Shown: positions 1 to 7,246 of the stretch, in pieces
Layout of the letters: each line of letters starts with the position of its first letter
Numbering within the stretch: the first letter of the stretch is position 1
Notes under the pieces: generated by a model
Told to the model about the DNA's origin: nothing
Seen by the model: only the letters and a program-made list of their open reading frames with translations
The model's database searches: none
Made by a program: the position numbers and the translations under genes
Source: Balneolaceae bacterium
Lineage (GTDB): Bacteria > Bacteroidota > Rhodothermia > Balneolales > Balneolaceae
Assembly: GCA_007117235.1 (NCBI GenBank)
Contig: SKGY01000239.1
Span: forward strand, 1 to 8,149
Length of the DNA: 8,149 bases
Direction: 5' to 3'

Positions 1-544
1 GAAACTGATCCTGCAAAACTTGTTGTAAGGCTTCATCACTCGCTTCCAGGTTCATCTCCCAGTGGGTGAGTTTTTTATAAATGTCAATCCACTCTCTCCA
101 GTCAGTTTGTTCATTAAACTTACCGGATAACTCATTAAAATTTCTAAGGTATGATTGAGCAGCTTTTTCGTTTTGAATTCTCTGCTTGTCGAGAATTCTT
201 TTTATGGTGAGCAGAATTTGATTGGGATTTACCGGTTTGATAAGATAGTCAGAAATCTTATTTCCGATGGCATCTTCCATGATAGACTCCTCCTCACTTT
301 TTGTAATCATTACAACAGGAAGAGAGGAGTCAATATTTTGGATCTGTTCCAGTGTAGCCAAACCATCCATCCCCGGCATCTGCTCGTCAAGGAAAACAAT
401 ATCAAAAGGTTTCTTTTGGATTAGAGAAACTGCGTCTTCACCATTTGTAACCGGTGTAACCTCGAACCCTTTGTTCTCTAAAAAAATGATGTGCGCTTTA
501 AGCTGATCAATTTCATCATCAGCCCATAAAATAGAATCTGCCAT
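1..544 (-). CDS. porX: PorX-like response regulator (partial, C-terminus outside window)
   Basis: The 181 visible residues begin with ATG at 544-542 and stay open to the left edge. Residues 1-120 are a CheY-like receiver: acidic pair D9-D10, phospho-acceptor D53 in [12 protein letters not shown]81 in MITKSEEE, and K103 in [11 protein letters not shown]. The [15 protein letters not shown] and [11 protein letters not shown] stretches and the helical linker after them ([12 protein letters not shown]) match what I know of PorX, the regulator of the PorX/PorY pair that controls type IX secretion genes and motility in Bacteroidota. Family members carry a C-terminal PglZ-type (alkaline-phosphatase fold) domain, which here would lie outside the window. 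No clear Shine-Dalgarno precedes the ATG, as is common in this phylum. The gene follows the ComEA-like gene on the same strand after a 110 bp gap in which I see no convincing terminator. The receiver call is certain. The PorX assignment is strong but rests on the N-terminal part only. Confidence 0.85.
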   Translation of the reverse strand, partial: MADSILWADDEIDQLKAHIIFLENKGFEVTPVTNGEDAVSLIQKKPFDIVFLDEQMPGMDGLATLEQIQNIDSSLPVVMITKSEEESIMEDAIGNKISDYLIKPVNPNQILLTIKRILDKQRIQNEKAAQSYLRNFNELSGKFNEQTDWREWIDIYKKLTHWEMNLEASDEALQQVLQDQF

Positions 545-654
545 AGATAAATTTGTTTATAATTAACCTAAAATACACAAAGCAACTGGCTATATAAACA
601 AATCTGTTTAAGTAGACGTCCAGATTAGAATGTTAAACATTAATAAACATTTTG

Positions 655-1206
655 TTAATCCTGTTCGTCAGCCTCGTCTTGCAGTCTAATAAAGGGAATA
701 ATTTGTTCAAGTCGCCGCTCACCTATACCACGTATTTCGAGCAGCTGTTCAAATGTGGTAAAATCTCCATTTAGTTCTCTCCATTCAACAATTCGCTCGG
801 CGTAAGCCGGCCCAATTCCCGGAAGTTGTTGAAGTTGTTCTGAGGTCGCTTTATTAATATTTATAATTGAGTCTGAAATGGCTAGTACAGGTTCAGAAAA
901 ATCTCCTGGTTCTGCATTAGAAGCAGTGGAGACATTAAAACCATGTTTTGGGGAATACGCATCGTCCATCTCAGGGCTATAACGAGCCATAATCTCTGAA
1001 TTTATTATATCTCTTGCCTGACTCTTCTCATAGAAAACTCTTTCAAGTTCTGCATAATAATCAGGGTCATAATTAGCTGTCGGTTCCAAAATTATTGCAA
1101 AGCCTGACAACATGACTAATGATACAAAAAGCGATGTTACTGCTAATCGCTCACTCCGTTTGATTTGAAGCTTATCTAAAAAGAAGAAAATTTTTCGTTT
1201 AATCAT
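655..1206 (-). CDS. ComEA-type helix-hairpin-helix protein with N-terminal membrane anchor
   Basis: This 183-residue protein has a basic N-terminus (MIKRK), one hydrophobic segment at about residues 21-41 (LAVTSLFVSLVMLSGFAIIL), a low-complexity acidic/serine linker, and a C-terminal double helix-hairpin-helix of about 60 residues. The domain opens with ININKATSEQL, followed by the hairpin LPGIGPAYAERIVEWR, then FTTFEQLLEIRGIG with a second hairpin. This is the ComEA signature. Such domains bind double-stranded DNA non-specifically, and in competent bacteria a membrane-anchored ComEA draws DNA into the periplasm. Whether this copy serves uptake or another DNA-related role cannot be read from the sequence. 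I start it at the ATG at 1206-1204. The same frame also has a TTG at 1221 that would add five residues (LNYSI), which seems less likely. Stop is TAA. It lies upstream of porX in the same direction and is divergent from the hydrolase gene. Confidence 0.85.
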   Translation of the reverse strand: MIKRKIFFFLDKLQIKRSERLAVTSLFVSLVMLSGFAIILEPTANYDPDYYAELERVFYEKSQARDIINSEIMARYSPEMDDAYSPKHGFNVSTASNAEPGDFSEPVLAISDSIININKATSEQLQQLPGIGPAYAERIVEWRELNGDFTTFEQLLEIRGIGERRLEQIIPFIRLQDEADEQD

Positions 1207-1303
1207 TATGCTGTAATTCAATTAAAGTATCCCCGAGATGTTTTATCCCTTTTATCCTATCTTTAGGAACCAAATACGAACCATTCCTTACATAATTTTT
1301 TTA

Positions 1304-2101
1304 ATGAGCAGAAGCGACATATTTGAATACGACAATGAGAGAATTGCTTATAAAATAGTTGGGAGTGGAAAACCTCTGCTCATTTTACACGGTTGGGGAA
1401 GTAGTTCAGATGTGATGATGTCAGTTGCAAAAAAAGTAGAAGCTCTCAGAACCTGCTACCTCATTGACTTCCCCGGCTTCGGAGATTCTCCTGAACCGAA
1501 AAATGCGTGGAGTGTGAGCAACTACACAAAGATGGTTGAGAAGTTCATTATTGAAGTTATCCAAAATGAATCAACTGACCTGTTGGTTCACTCTTATGGA
1601 GCCAGGGTTGCTCTTAAGTTATTAAGTGACAAATCCGCATCTCAAAAAATTGATAAGGTCATCATCACCGGGGGTGCCGGACTTAAACCCAGAAGAAAAC
1701 CTGTTTATTATTTAAAAAAGTACACGGCTAAGATTTTGAAAATGCCTTTTCTCTTTTTGCCAGGTAGCCTTCGCGAAACCGGTTTAAACAGATTGAGAAA
1801 CAGCGCAATCTGGAAAAAACTGGGATCATCAGATTATCAAAAATTATCCGGGGTAATGAGAGAAACTTTTGTGAAATCTGTAACTGAATACCTAGATCCA
1901 CTGCTTCAAAAAATTGATCACGAGATACTTCTTATTTGGGGGGAAAATGACGCAGCTACGCCAATTGACCAGGGCATTAGATTGGAAAAAGGCCTAAAGA
2001 ATAGCGCATTGGTTAAAATCAAAGACGCCGGACATTATGCATTTTTGGATCAGCCCTATCAGTTTGATGCCGTCTTAAAAGCATATTTAGAGGCTGAGTA
2101 A
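1304..2101 (+). CDS. Alpha/beta hydrolase fold protein
   Basis: From ATG 1304 this is a 265-residue alpha/beta hydrolase, the usual length for single-domain members. Numbered from that start, the oxyanion-hole motif HGWG is at residues 29-32 and FPGFGDS at 56-62. The nucleophile elbow VHSYGA has S97, the acid is probably D216 in WGENDAATP, and the catalytic histidine is H244 in DAGHYAFLDQP. A lid/cap region lies around 125-195. The Ser-Asp-His triad is complete, so it is probably an active esterase, lipase or similar hydrolase, but the substrate is unknown. The elbow has Val where the usual G-x-S-x-G motif has its first Gly. The frame also has an ATG at 1238 that would add MFYPFYPIF...IIFL (22 residues). 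I prefer 1304 because the family's first beta strand begins directly after it. The gene is divergent from the ComEA-like gene and converges on the DUF1508-like gene with 16 bp between stops. Confidence 0.85.
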   Translation: MSRSDIFEYDNERIAYKIVGSGKPLLILHGWGSSSDVMMSVAKKVEALRTCYLIDFPGFGDSPEPKNAWSVSNYTKMVEKFIIEVIQNESTDLLVHSYGARVALKLLSDKSASQKIDKVIITGGAGLKPRRKPVYYLKKYTAKILKMPFLFLPGSLRETGLNRLRNSAIWKKLGSSDYQKLSGVMRETFVKSVTEYLDPLLQKIDHEILLIWGENDAATPIDQGIRLEKGLKNSALVKIKDAGHYAFLDQPYQFDAVLKAYLEAE

Positions 2102-2117
2102 ATTATTGTACTAAATA

Positions 2118-2288
2118 CTAAAGAGCCAGCTTGTAGCTTGTGCAGCTACCTTCTTCTTTTCCGTTTTTTTCGCACTCTTCTTTAGATTCGAAACCTTGCT
2201 TTGAGAATTCGAGAATGTCACCTTTTTTATTGGTTCTTCTCCATCTCCATTCACCTTTCACATCTTCGTAAATTTCACACTTTGGCAT
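2118..2288 (-). CDS. Small DUF1508/YegP-like protein
   Basis: A 56-residue frame runs from ATG 2288-2286 to TAG 2120-2118. The translation (MPKCEIYEDVKGEWRWRR..., then NKKGDILEFSKQGFESKEECEKN) has the layout of a single DUF1508 (YegP) repeat: a strand with an aromatic-rich WRWR, a turn with an Asn/Gly, a second strand ending in S-K-QGF, and a short helix starting ESKEEC. Known YegP-like proteins are small, often have two such repeats, and have no firmly established biochemical role. This copy has one repeat and three cysteines (C4, C39, C49). The acidic/basic composition and lack of hydrophobic stretch suggest a cytoplasmic protein. It lies between the convergent hydrolase gene and the terminator of the lipoprotein gene, so it must have its own promoter, which I cannot identify. 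The fit to the domain supports a real gene despite its size. Confidence 0.75.
   Translation of the reverse strand: MPKCEIYEDVKGEWRWRRTNKKGDILEFSKQGFESKEECEKNGKEEGSCTSYKLAL
2133..2160 (+). terminator. Possible intrinsic terminator of the hydrolase gene, inside the DUF1508-like CDS
   Basis: On the plus strand GTAGCT (2133-2138) and AGCTAC (2144-2149) form a perfect 6 bp stem with a 5-base loop. A pyrimidine-rich, T-heavy run follows directly (CTTCTTCTTTT, then a run of seven T at about 2164-2170). It lies 32 bp after the hydrolase stop codon, where a terminator would be expected. The same bases encode the C-terminus of the convergent small gene, so the match could be chance. The stem is short and the T run is interrupted by C. 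Confidence 0.35.
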
Positions 2289-2396
2289 GTCATTCTTTTG
2301 GTTTAGTTAATTACTACATCATAGCAACACTGGGTGCCATTATCAATTAAAATCCTCATATCCGACTTTTAGGATAAGCGGCTTTCAAATGATTAC

Positions 2397-2430
2397 AAAA
2401 AAAACCCGGACAGCTACAAACCATCCGGGC
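2397..2430 (-). terminator. Rho-independent terminator of the lipoprotein gene
   Basis: Read on the minus strand, CCCGGA (2429-2424) pairs with TCCGGG (2410-2405) around a 13-base loop, and eight consecutive T follow immediately (2404-2397). The hairpin starts about 28 bp after the TAA of the beta-helix lipoprotein gene. The GC-rich stem and clean T tract make this the best-supported regulatory element in the window. It separates the lipoprotein transcript from the small gene downstream. Confidence 0.85.
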
Positions 2431-2457
2431 ATTTTGACTTAAGCAAAACATACTGAA

Positions 2458-4536
2458 TTACTGAATAAAGCAATCAGGACCAGCATTTTCTGAATATGTA
2501 TTTTCTGAGCAAATATCACCATTTGCGCTACCATTGCTATGAATGAATACTCCATAATCAGCACTATTTCTAATTGTACTGTTAGTTACTGATAAAAAGG
2601 CTGAATTTAGTGACCGGCTAATAACTAGGTTTGCAGGCTCTACACTGGAGTGCATACCTCTGCCCCCTCCATATTCTATAGTCACATAATCAAATGAGTT
2701 ATCAGGGTGCGTTGTGTCAATGATAAAAATACCATCCCACCAGCCATCTGATTCAACAGTACCGGTAAAGGTGATCGGGTCGTTTGTTGTACCATTAGCA
2801 ATAATTATACTTCCGGAATTCATGGACAATCTCGATTCAGTGTCGAATGCCACCACAGCGCCTGCTTCTACAGTTAGCGTTGCATTACTGAAGTTGGTTG
2901 TCCCAATTACCCCATAAGGAACATTAATGGCATCCCAGTCAGAATCTGTTGTTACAGTTTCTGAGATTATCCATGCAAACTCATTGTTTGCGCTGTTACC
3001 TGAATAATCTGATCCGCCGTCAAGAAATCTTGCATTTCGGGCGTACACTTTAACAGGACCGCCTGCATTTTCTGTATAAACATTATTACTAGACCCTTCT
3101 ATAGATCCGTTTGAGTGAACAAACATTCCATAACTTTGGCCGTTACTAAACGTGCTGTTTGTAATAGCTATTCGAGCATTATTAAGAGATCTGCCAATCG
3201 TAATATTAGCTGCTTCTACGCTGGAATGAACAGCCCTGGCACCAGCATATTCTACAATTACGTTATCAATTAATCCATTGGGATGTCTCGAATCCTCAAC
3301 AAAAATTCCATCCCACCAGCCTGCTTCTTTCACGCTTCCGGTGAAAATAATTTCATTACCTTCTTCTCCAAGAGCTCTGAATATTACATCGCTTTCTATA
3401 CGTAACCGTGCTTCGGAATCAAATTCAAAAACAGCACCAGCTTCGATATCTAATTCAGCACTATTCACCTGATGTGTACCCGGCATAAAATATGGAACAT
3501 CAATAGCCGCCCAAGTACCATCATTTTGTAATCGATTAGCATAGACGTAAACTCTGTCATTACTATTGCCACTATATGTGGATTGATTATCTAAATAGTG
3601 CAATACATTCGTATAAGCAGTTACAGCACTGGTTTCATTTTGAGTAAATGTGTTATTACCAGATCCACTCCGCAGAGCACCGTTGCTGTGTAAAAACAAC
3701 CCAGCTCCTGCACTGTGACGCAGTGTACTGTTTGTTATAGTTATATTTGCATTGTTTAGAGATCTTCCAACAACCACATTTGCGGGATCAACACTAGAAT
3801 GAAGTCCTGCTCCCCCCGCATATTCAACTACTACGTGATTCATTTCATTATCCGGGTGAGTAACATCTAAAAATAGAATTCCTTCCCAGTAACCGGCTTC
3901 GGGCACAACACTGGTGAAGTAAATACTATCTTGCTCTGTTCCATTTGCAATAAGACGGGCATCATTAGAAATGTTAAACCGCGTATTTGCCTCAAACTCA
4001 AGCACTGTACCCGGTTCAATGGTAAGTGTGGCACCACTCAGTGATAAATTTCCAACTACTTTGTAAAGCACATCTGCAAAGAGTGTTCGATCTGACGATA
4101 TCGTACCTGAAATTTCTTCAATTGGGGCAACGCCAACAACTGTTTCACTTGCTGTGTCTGAAGCACTGCCTGCGCTCACTTCAAGAATGATTTGGTATTC
4201 GCCAACTCGATCAACTTCAAATGTTGTAACTGCGTCACTTGTGCTGGCAAGGGTAGCTTCACTTCCCGCCGGTGAATTAAGGGTCCAGCTGTACGTTAAC
4301 GCATCAGCTCCCTGAACTGTAGAAGCAGTTCCGTCAACTTCTACCGTTTCACCTAACATTGGCTCATCCTTATCTACTGTGAAACTTGCATTTACTGTTA
4401 TCGGGTCCGGATCGGGATCAATTCCCAGAGGGTCATCGTCACATGCCACAAGTGCCATGCTCACAAAAAATGCCATCATAACCAACAAAATGGTATTTGA
4501 AAATGGTCTGTTTTTATTATTTAATTCGGAGTTCAT
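2458..4536 (-). CDS. Predicted surface lipoprotein: PKD-like domain plus triplicated beta-helix
   Basis: The 692-residue product starts with a lipoprotein signal peptide: hydrophobic residues 15-30, then lipobox LVAC with the lipidated Cys at 32. The mature end CDDDPLGIDPDPDP is strongly acidic, like the lipoprotein export signal that sends lipoproteins to the cell surface in Bacteroidota. Residues about 47-136 resemble a PKD/Ig-like beta-sandwich (TYSWTLNSP, VGEYQIILEVS). From about 149 to the end come three repeats of 191-192 residues rich in N, S, T, V and I. They are typical of right-handed parallel beta-helices of the pectate-lyase-like group, each with a YWEGI/WWDGI, HSSV, RSLN.A and HSNG landmark. 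I see no recognisable polysaccharide-lyase catalytic motif, so the role could be binding or adhesion as well as enzyme action. There is no obvious type IX secretion C-terminal domain. The last repeat is shortened and ends with two cysteines (C676, C689). The ATG is at 4536-4534. A strong terminator follows the TAA. The gene lies 249 bp downstream of the kinase gene. Confidence 0.85.
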   Translation of the reverse strand: MNSELNNKNRPFSNTILLVMMAFFVSMALVACDDDPLGIDPDPDPITVNASFTVDKDEPMLGETVEVDGTASTVQGADALTYSWTLNSPAGSEATLASTSDAVTTFEVDRVGEYQIILEVSAGSASDTASETVVGVAPIEEISGTISSDRTLFADVLYKVVGNLSLSGATLTIEPGTVLEFEANTRFNISNDARLIANGTEQDSIYFTSVVPEAGYWEGILFLDVTHPDNEMNHVVVEYAGGAGLHSSVDPANVVVGRSLNNANITITNSTLRHSAGAGLFLHSNGALRSGSGNNTFTQNETSAVTAYTNVLHYLDNQSTYSGNSNDRVYVYANRLQNDGTWAAIDVPYFMPGTHQVNSAELDIEAGAVFEFDSEARLRIESDVIFRALGEEGNEIIFTGSVKEAGWWDGIFVEDSRHPNGLIDNVIVEYAGARAVHSSVEAANITIGRSLNNARIAITNSTFSNGQSYGMFVHSNGSIEGSSNNVYTENAGGPVKVYARNARFLDGGSDYSGNSANNEFAWIISETVTTDSDWDAINVPYGVIGTTNFSNATLTVEAGAVVAFDTESRLSMNSGSIIIANGTTNDPITFTGTVESDGWWDGIFIIDTTHPDNSFDYVTIEYGGGRGMHSSVEPANLVISRSLNSAFLSVTNSTIRNSADYGVFIHSNGSANGDICSENTYSENAGPDCFIQ
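2461..4092 (-). repeat. Three tandem coding repeats (about 575 bp each) in the lipoprotein gene
   Basis: Unit 1 spans 4092-3520 (residues 149-339), unit 2 spans 3519-2944 (340-531) and unit 3 spans 2943-2461 (532-692, incomplete). Landmarks recur at constant spacing: EPGT/EAGA/EAGA at 174, 365 and 557; (Y/W)W(E/D)GI at 216, 407 and 599; HSSV at 246, 437 and 629; HSNG at 283, 474 and 666. The steps are 191-192 residues. The copies have diverged clearly at DNA level, so this is an old duplication kept in frame rather than a recent expansion. Unit boundaries are approximate. Confidence 0.85.
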
Positions 4537-4785
4537 GATTTAATCTCTATTTCGTTTTAGTTAACACATGAAATAGCCATTTTATAAATAGACTTAAGTC
4601 AGTCAATCTCAATAGCTCTGTATAGTTACATGCGTAAAAGAGAGGCAAAACCATTCATAAATTTTTGAGCTAATTTATAAATGTCATGGGATGAAATCCG
4701 GGTGAGGTAAGTTTAGACAGGTGACTCCAAATAACACAACTCTTAAAGTATATGAGTTACTTAGGCAGGGTAAGATCATAAAAAC

Positions 4786-7185
4786 TTATACTTCGACGGG
4801 CTGGTGCACACTCTCTTTTTTAAATGAGAGGCTGAATGTGGTTCCTTTGTCAGGTGAAAAATAGTTAAACTCTCCATCAAGTTGTTCAGACAATGTTTTT
4901 ATCAGCATCATGCCTAAACTTTCTATTTTTTCAGGATCAAATCCAACGGGCATTCCTACACCGTCATCTGAAATTTTCAATTGAACCCGATTTTTTACTT
5001 CTGAAAGTTCAACAGAGACTATCCCTTCACTTCTGCCCTTGAATGCGTGTTTCAAGATATTCGTAATTACCTCATTTACAATCAGTGAGCAGGGTATTGC
5101 CTGATTAACATTGAGCATTACACTATTGCAGTTAAACTTAGTATCAATTTTCAGTTCGAACTGCATTGCGCCTATTACATTGGTCACAATAGATTTTAAG
5201 TTTTCAGAAAAATCGAGGTTTGCAAAATGTTGCGATTTATACAGGTACTCATGAATGTTTGCCATCGACTTAATTCTCATCACACTCTCAAGTAAACTTT
5301 GTGATAAACGCTCATCCGTAGTTACATGTGCCTGCATTTGCATCATGCTCGCTACCACAGCAAGGTTATTCTTCACCCGGTGATGAATTTCTGCAAGAAG
5401 CGTCTCTTTCTCCTTCAGTGATTTTTTTATCTCCTCCTGCACCAATTTTCTTTCTGTTATATCGGTGAGTGATCCGGTAATTCCAACCGTTTTTCCATCT
5501 TTTACAACCGGCGCCTCGTTCACTTCAACCCAAACAATTTCTCCGCTGCCTTTTCTTAACTGCAGCTGGTATGAAGGTTGGGGCTCACCTGACTCAATTG
5601 CTTTAACTGTAGAATTAAAACCCGCTTCATTTATAGGGTTGTCTGTGACAAACTCAGTCCATCTCCTTTTTGCTTCTTCAGGTTCAAAACCAAAAAATTT
5701 CTTTGATTGGGGACTCAGATAAGTCAACTCATGGTTAACATCATGTGTATAGAACAGATTTGTGCTATACTCAACAACATCTCTGAATTTTTGCTCGGCA
5801 GCCTCTAACTTTTCCTGTGTGTTTTTCAGCTCGGTTATGTCAGTACCGATTCCACCAATCGCTCTTTCGTTACCGTAAACATTTTTTAATGGAAACTTAT
5901 TAACCATAAAATAACGGTAGCCTTCCACAGTTTTCACTCTCTCTTCATACTGTTCAGCTCTGCCATTTTTTAATATTGACATATCTTTTTGAGAGATAAA
6001 CCCAGCTTCGCGTTCATCAAAAAGCTCATGAACAGTTTTACCTATCACATCAACGTTTTCGAGTCCGAATGTCTCTTTCCATTTACGGTTTACAAAGAGA
6101 TGCTCTCCATCTTCACTTCTAACCAGGATACTTACATCGGTTTGCTCAGTAATAGCCTCGAGTAGTTTTTTACTTTCCTCTGATTCTTTTTCGGCTGATT
6201 TTCGATCGGTAATATCCTGTACGGTGCCATGAATCCTAACCGGTCTTCCATCTTTAAATTGGGCTTTTCCTGTATCCCGCACCCATTTTTTATTTCCTTT
6301 TAATGTCCTGATCTCAACTTCGAAATCATAAGGGGTTCCATCTTGAAGCGACTCATCTACAGCCTTTAGAATTTTATCTTTATCGTCACCATGAATAAAT
6401 GCTCTTTCTACAATGTCCCGTGTTAGTGGTTCATTTTCTTCGATTTCAAAAATCTCTTTCGTTATGGGAGACCAGCTAAACTCATCCGTATCAACATCCA
6501 TCTCCCAAGTGCCAATACGTGCCTGTCGGTATGTATCATCAAGTACTTGTCTGATTTCTTGCTTCTCTATAACCTGGGCTATATTGACGGCGAGTGTTTC
6601 GAGCATAAATTCAACCTCGTCACTCCACTCTCTTTCACTATGGCAGTCGTCAAGACCAATGTGCCCAACAAAGTTGTTCTTAATAAAAATAGGAACGTTG
6701 AGTATCGACTTAATATCCTGGCTTTCGAAAAGCTTCCGTAACTCCTTCTCCTTAACATTCTTTACAATACAATTGTAATTCTCCCCGCTGCTTAACGGTT
6801 TTAATAAAGCCGGATACCTGTCAAATGGTACAGAAATTAGGTTTTCGTTATCAATTTGAGGAGTAGCCCTGTCACTCGTCCATTCAACTTTTTGTGTCAT
6901 GGATGTAAGCTTAGTCTCAGGATCAAGATGATTTTCGAAGTAATAGACCCTGTCAACGTCAAGCTCTGGACCAATTACAGAAAAAATGTCCTCCAGCATT
7001 TTTTCAAAATCATCTGTTTTTATCAGAGCCTGACTTATTTTAGAAAAAATGTGTAGAAGTGATCTGTTTTCAGGCAGTCTTGTATTTGATTCTGCAGCTT
7101 TAAACAGGATGTTTTTCTCTTTGTCAGTCAGCTTTTCGCCTTTTTTAAAGCGTTTAATGATATGTTCAACATCTGTTATTCCCAT
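4786..7185 (-). CDS. Soluble sensor histidine kinase, GAF-PAS-PAS-PAS-HisKA_2-HATPase
   Basis: The 799-residue protein has no membrane segment, so it should sense a cytoplasmic signal. Order: a short helical N-terminus (1-40); GAF domain about 41-208 (ILNVPIFIKNNFVGHIGLDD at 161-180); PAS about 212-330 ending GTVQDITDRK; PAS about 335-455 ending GGIGTDITE; PAS about 460-580 ending GSLTDITERK. Each PAS end is followed by a coiled linker. HisKA_2 starts at about 590 with the H-box EIHHRVKNNLAV, the phospho-acceptor probably being H602. The HATPase_c domain has N-box NEVITNILKHAF (704-715), G1 box DDGVGMP (740-746), SLGMMLI (757-762) and DKGTTF (779-784), all intact. This is the HisKA_2 group, related to HWE kinases. 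The signal and cognate regulator are unknown, and no receiver gene is adjacent. The ATG at 7185 is preceded by AGAG only. It lies 61 bp downstream of a paralogous kinase gene on the same strand and is probably co-transcribed with it. Confidence 0.93.
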   Translation of the reverse strand: MGITDVEHIIKRFKKGEKLTDKEKNILFKAAESNTRLPENRSLLHIFSKISQALIKTDDFEKMLEDIFSVIGPELDVDRVYYFENHLDPETKLTSMTQKVEWTSDRATPQIDNENLISVPFDRYPALLKPLSSGENYNCIVKNVKEKELRKLFESQDIKSILNVPIFIKNNFVGHIGLDDCHSEREWSDEVEFMLETLAVNIAQVIEKQEIRQVLDDTYRQARIGTWEMDVDTDEFSWSPITKEIFEIEENEPLTRDIVERAFIHGDDKDKILKAVDESLQDGTPYDFEVEIRTLKGNKKWVRDTGKAQFKDGRPVRIHGTVQDITDRKSAEKESEESKKLLEAITEQTDVSILVRSEDGEHLFVNRKWKETFGLENVDVIGKTVHELFDEREAGFISQKDMSILKNGRAEQYEERVKTVEGYRYFMVNKFPLKNVYGNERAIGGIGTDITELKNTQEKLEAAEQKFRDVVEYSTNLFYTHDVNHELTYLSPQSKKFFGFEPEEAKRRWTEFVTDNPINEAGFNSTVKAIESGEPQPSYQLQLRKGSGEIVWVEVNEAPVVKDGKTVGITGSLTDITERKLVQEEIKKSLKEKETLLAEIHHRVKNNLAVVASMMQMQAHVTTDERLSQSLLESVMRIKSMANIHEYLYKSQHFANLDFSENLKSIVTNVIGAMQFELKIDTKFNCNSVMLNVNQAIPCSLIVNEVITNILKHAFKGRSEGIVSVELSEVKNRVQLKISDDGVGMPVGFDPEKIESLGMMLIKTLSEQLDGEFNYFSPDKGTTFSLSFKKESVHQPVEV

Positions 7186-7246
7186 CTCTAATTTTAAATT
7201 TTATTTAGCAGAGCATTCATCAAAATCCGTACAATTTAAATTTTCA

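Noticed and set aside
155..506. Plus-strand open frames across the porX region
   Set aside because: They are antisense shadows of a clear receiver domain on the minus strand and show no domain features.
629..652. AT-rich inverted repeats after the ComEA-like stop codon
   Set aside because: Stems are about five or six A/T pairs with no T run after them on the minus strand, so they do not make a credible terminator.
1258..1265. TATCTTTA resembling the Bacteroidota -7 box TAnnTTTG
   Set aside because: One mismatch in the core and no TTTG element at the right distance upstream.
1238..1303. N-terminal extension of the hydrolase from an upstream ATG
   Set aside because: The 22 extra residues do not resemble the family's start and the upstream ATG has no clear ribosome binding site. 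It remains a possible alternative.
4591..4600. Ten-base palindrome GACTTAAGTC upstream of the lipoprotein gene
   Set aside because: It is short and AT-rich, has no second copy, and has no clear promoter next to it, so an operator call would be a guess.
4537..4785. Search for a small gene or RNA in the gap between the lipoprotein and kinase genes
   Set aside because: Only very short frames and weak hairpins (for example AACTC/GAGTT without a T run) are present. I see nothing I can support.
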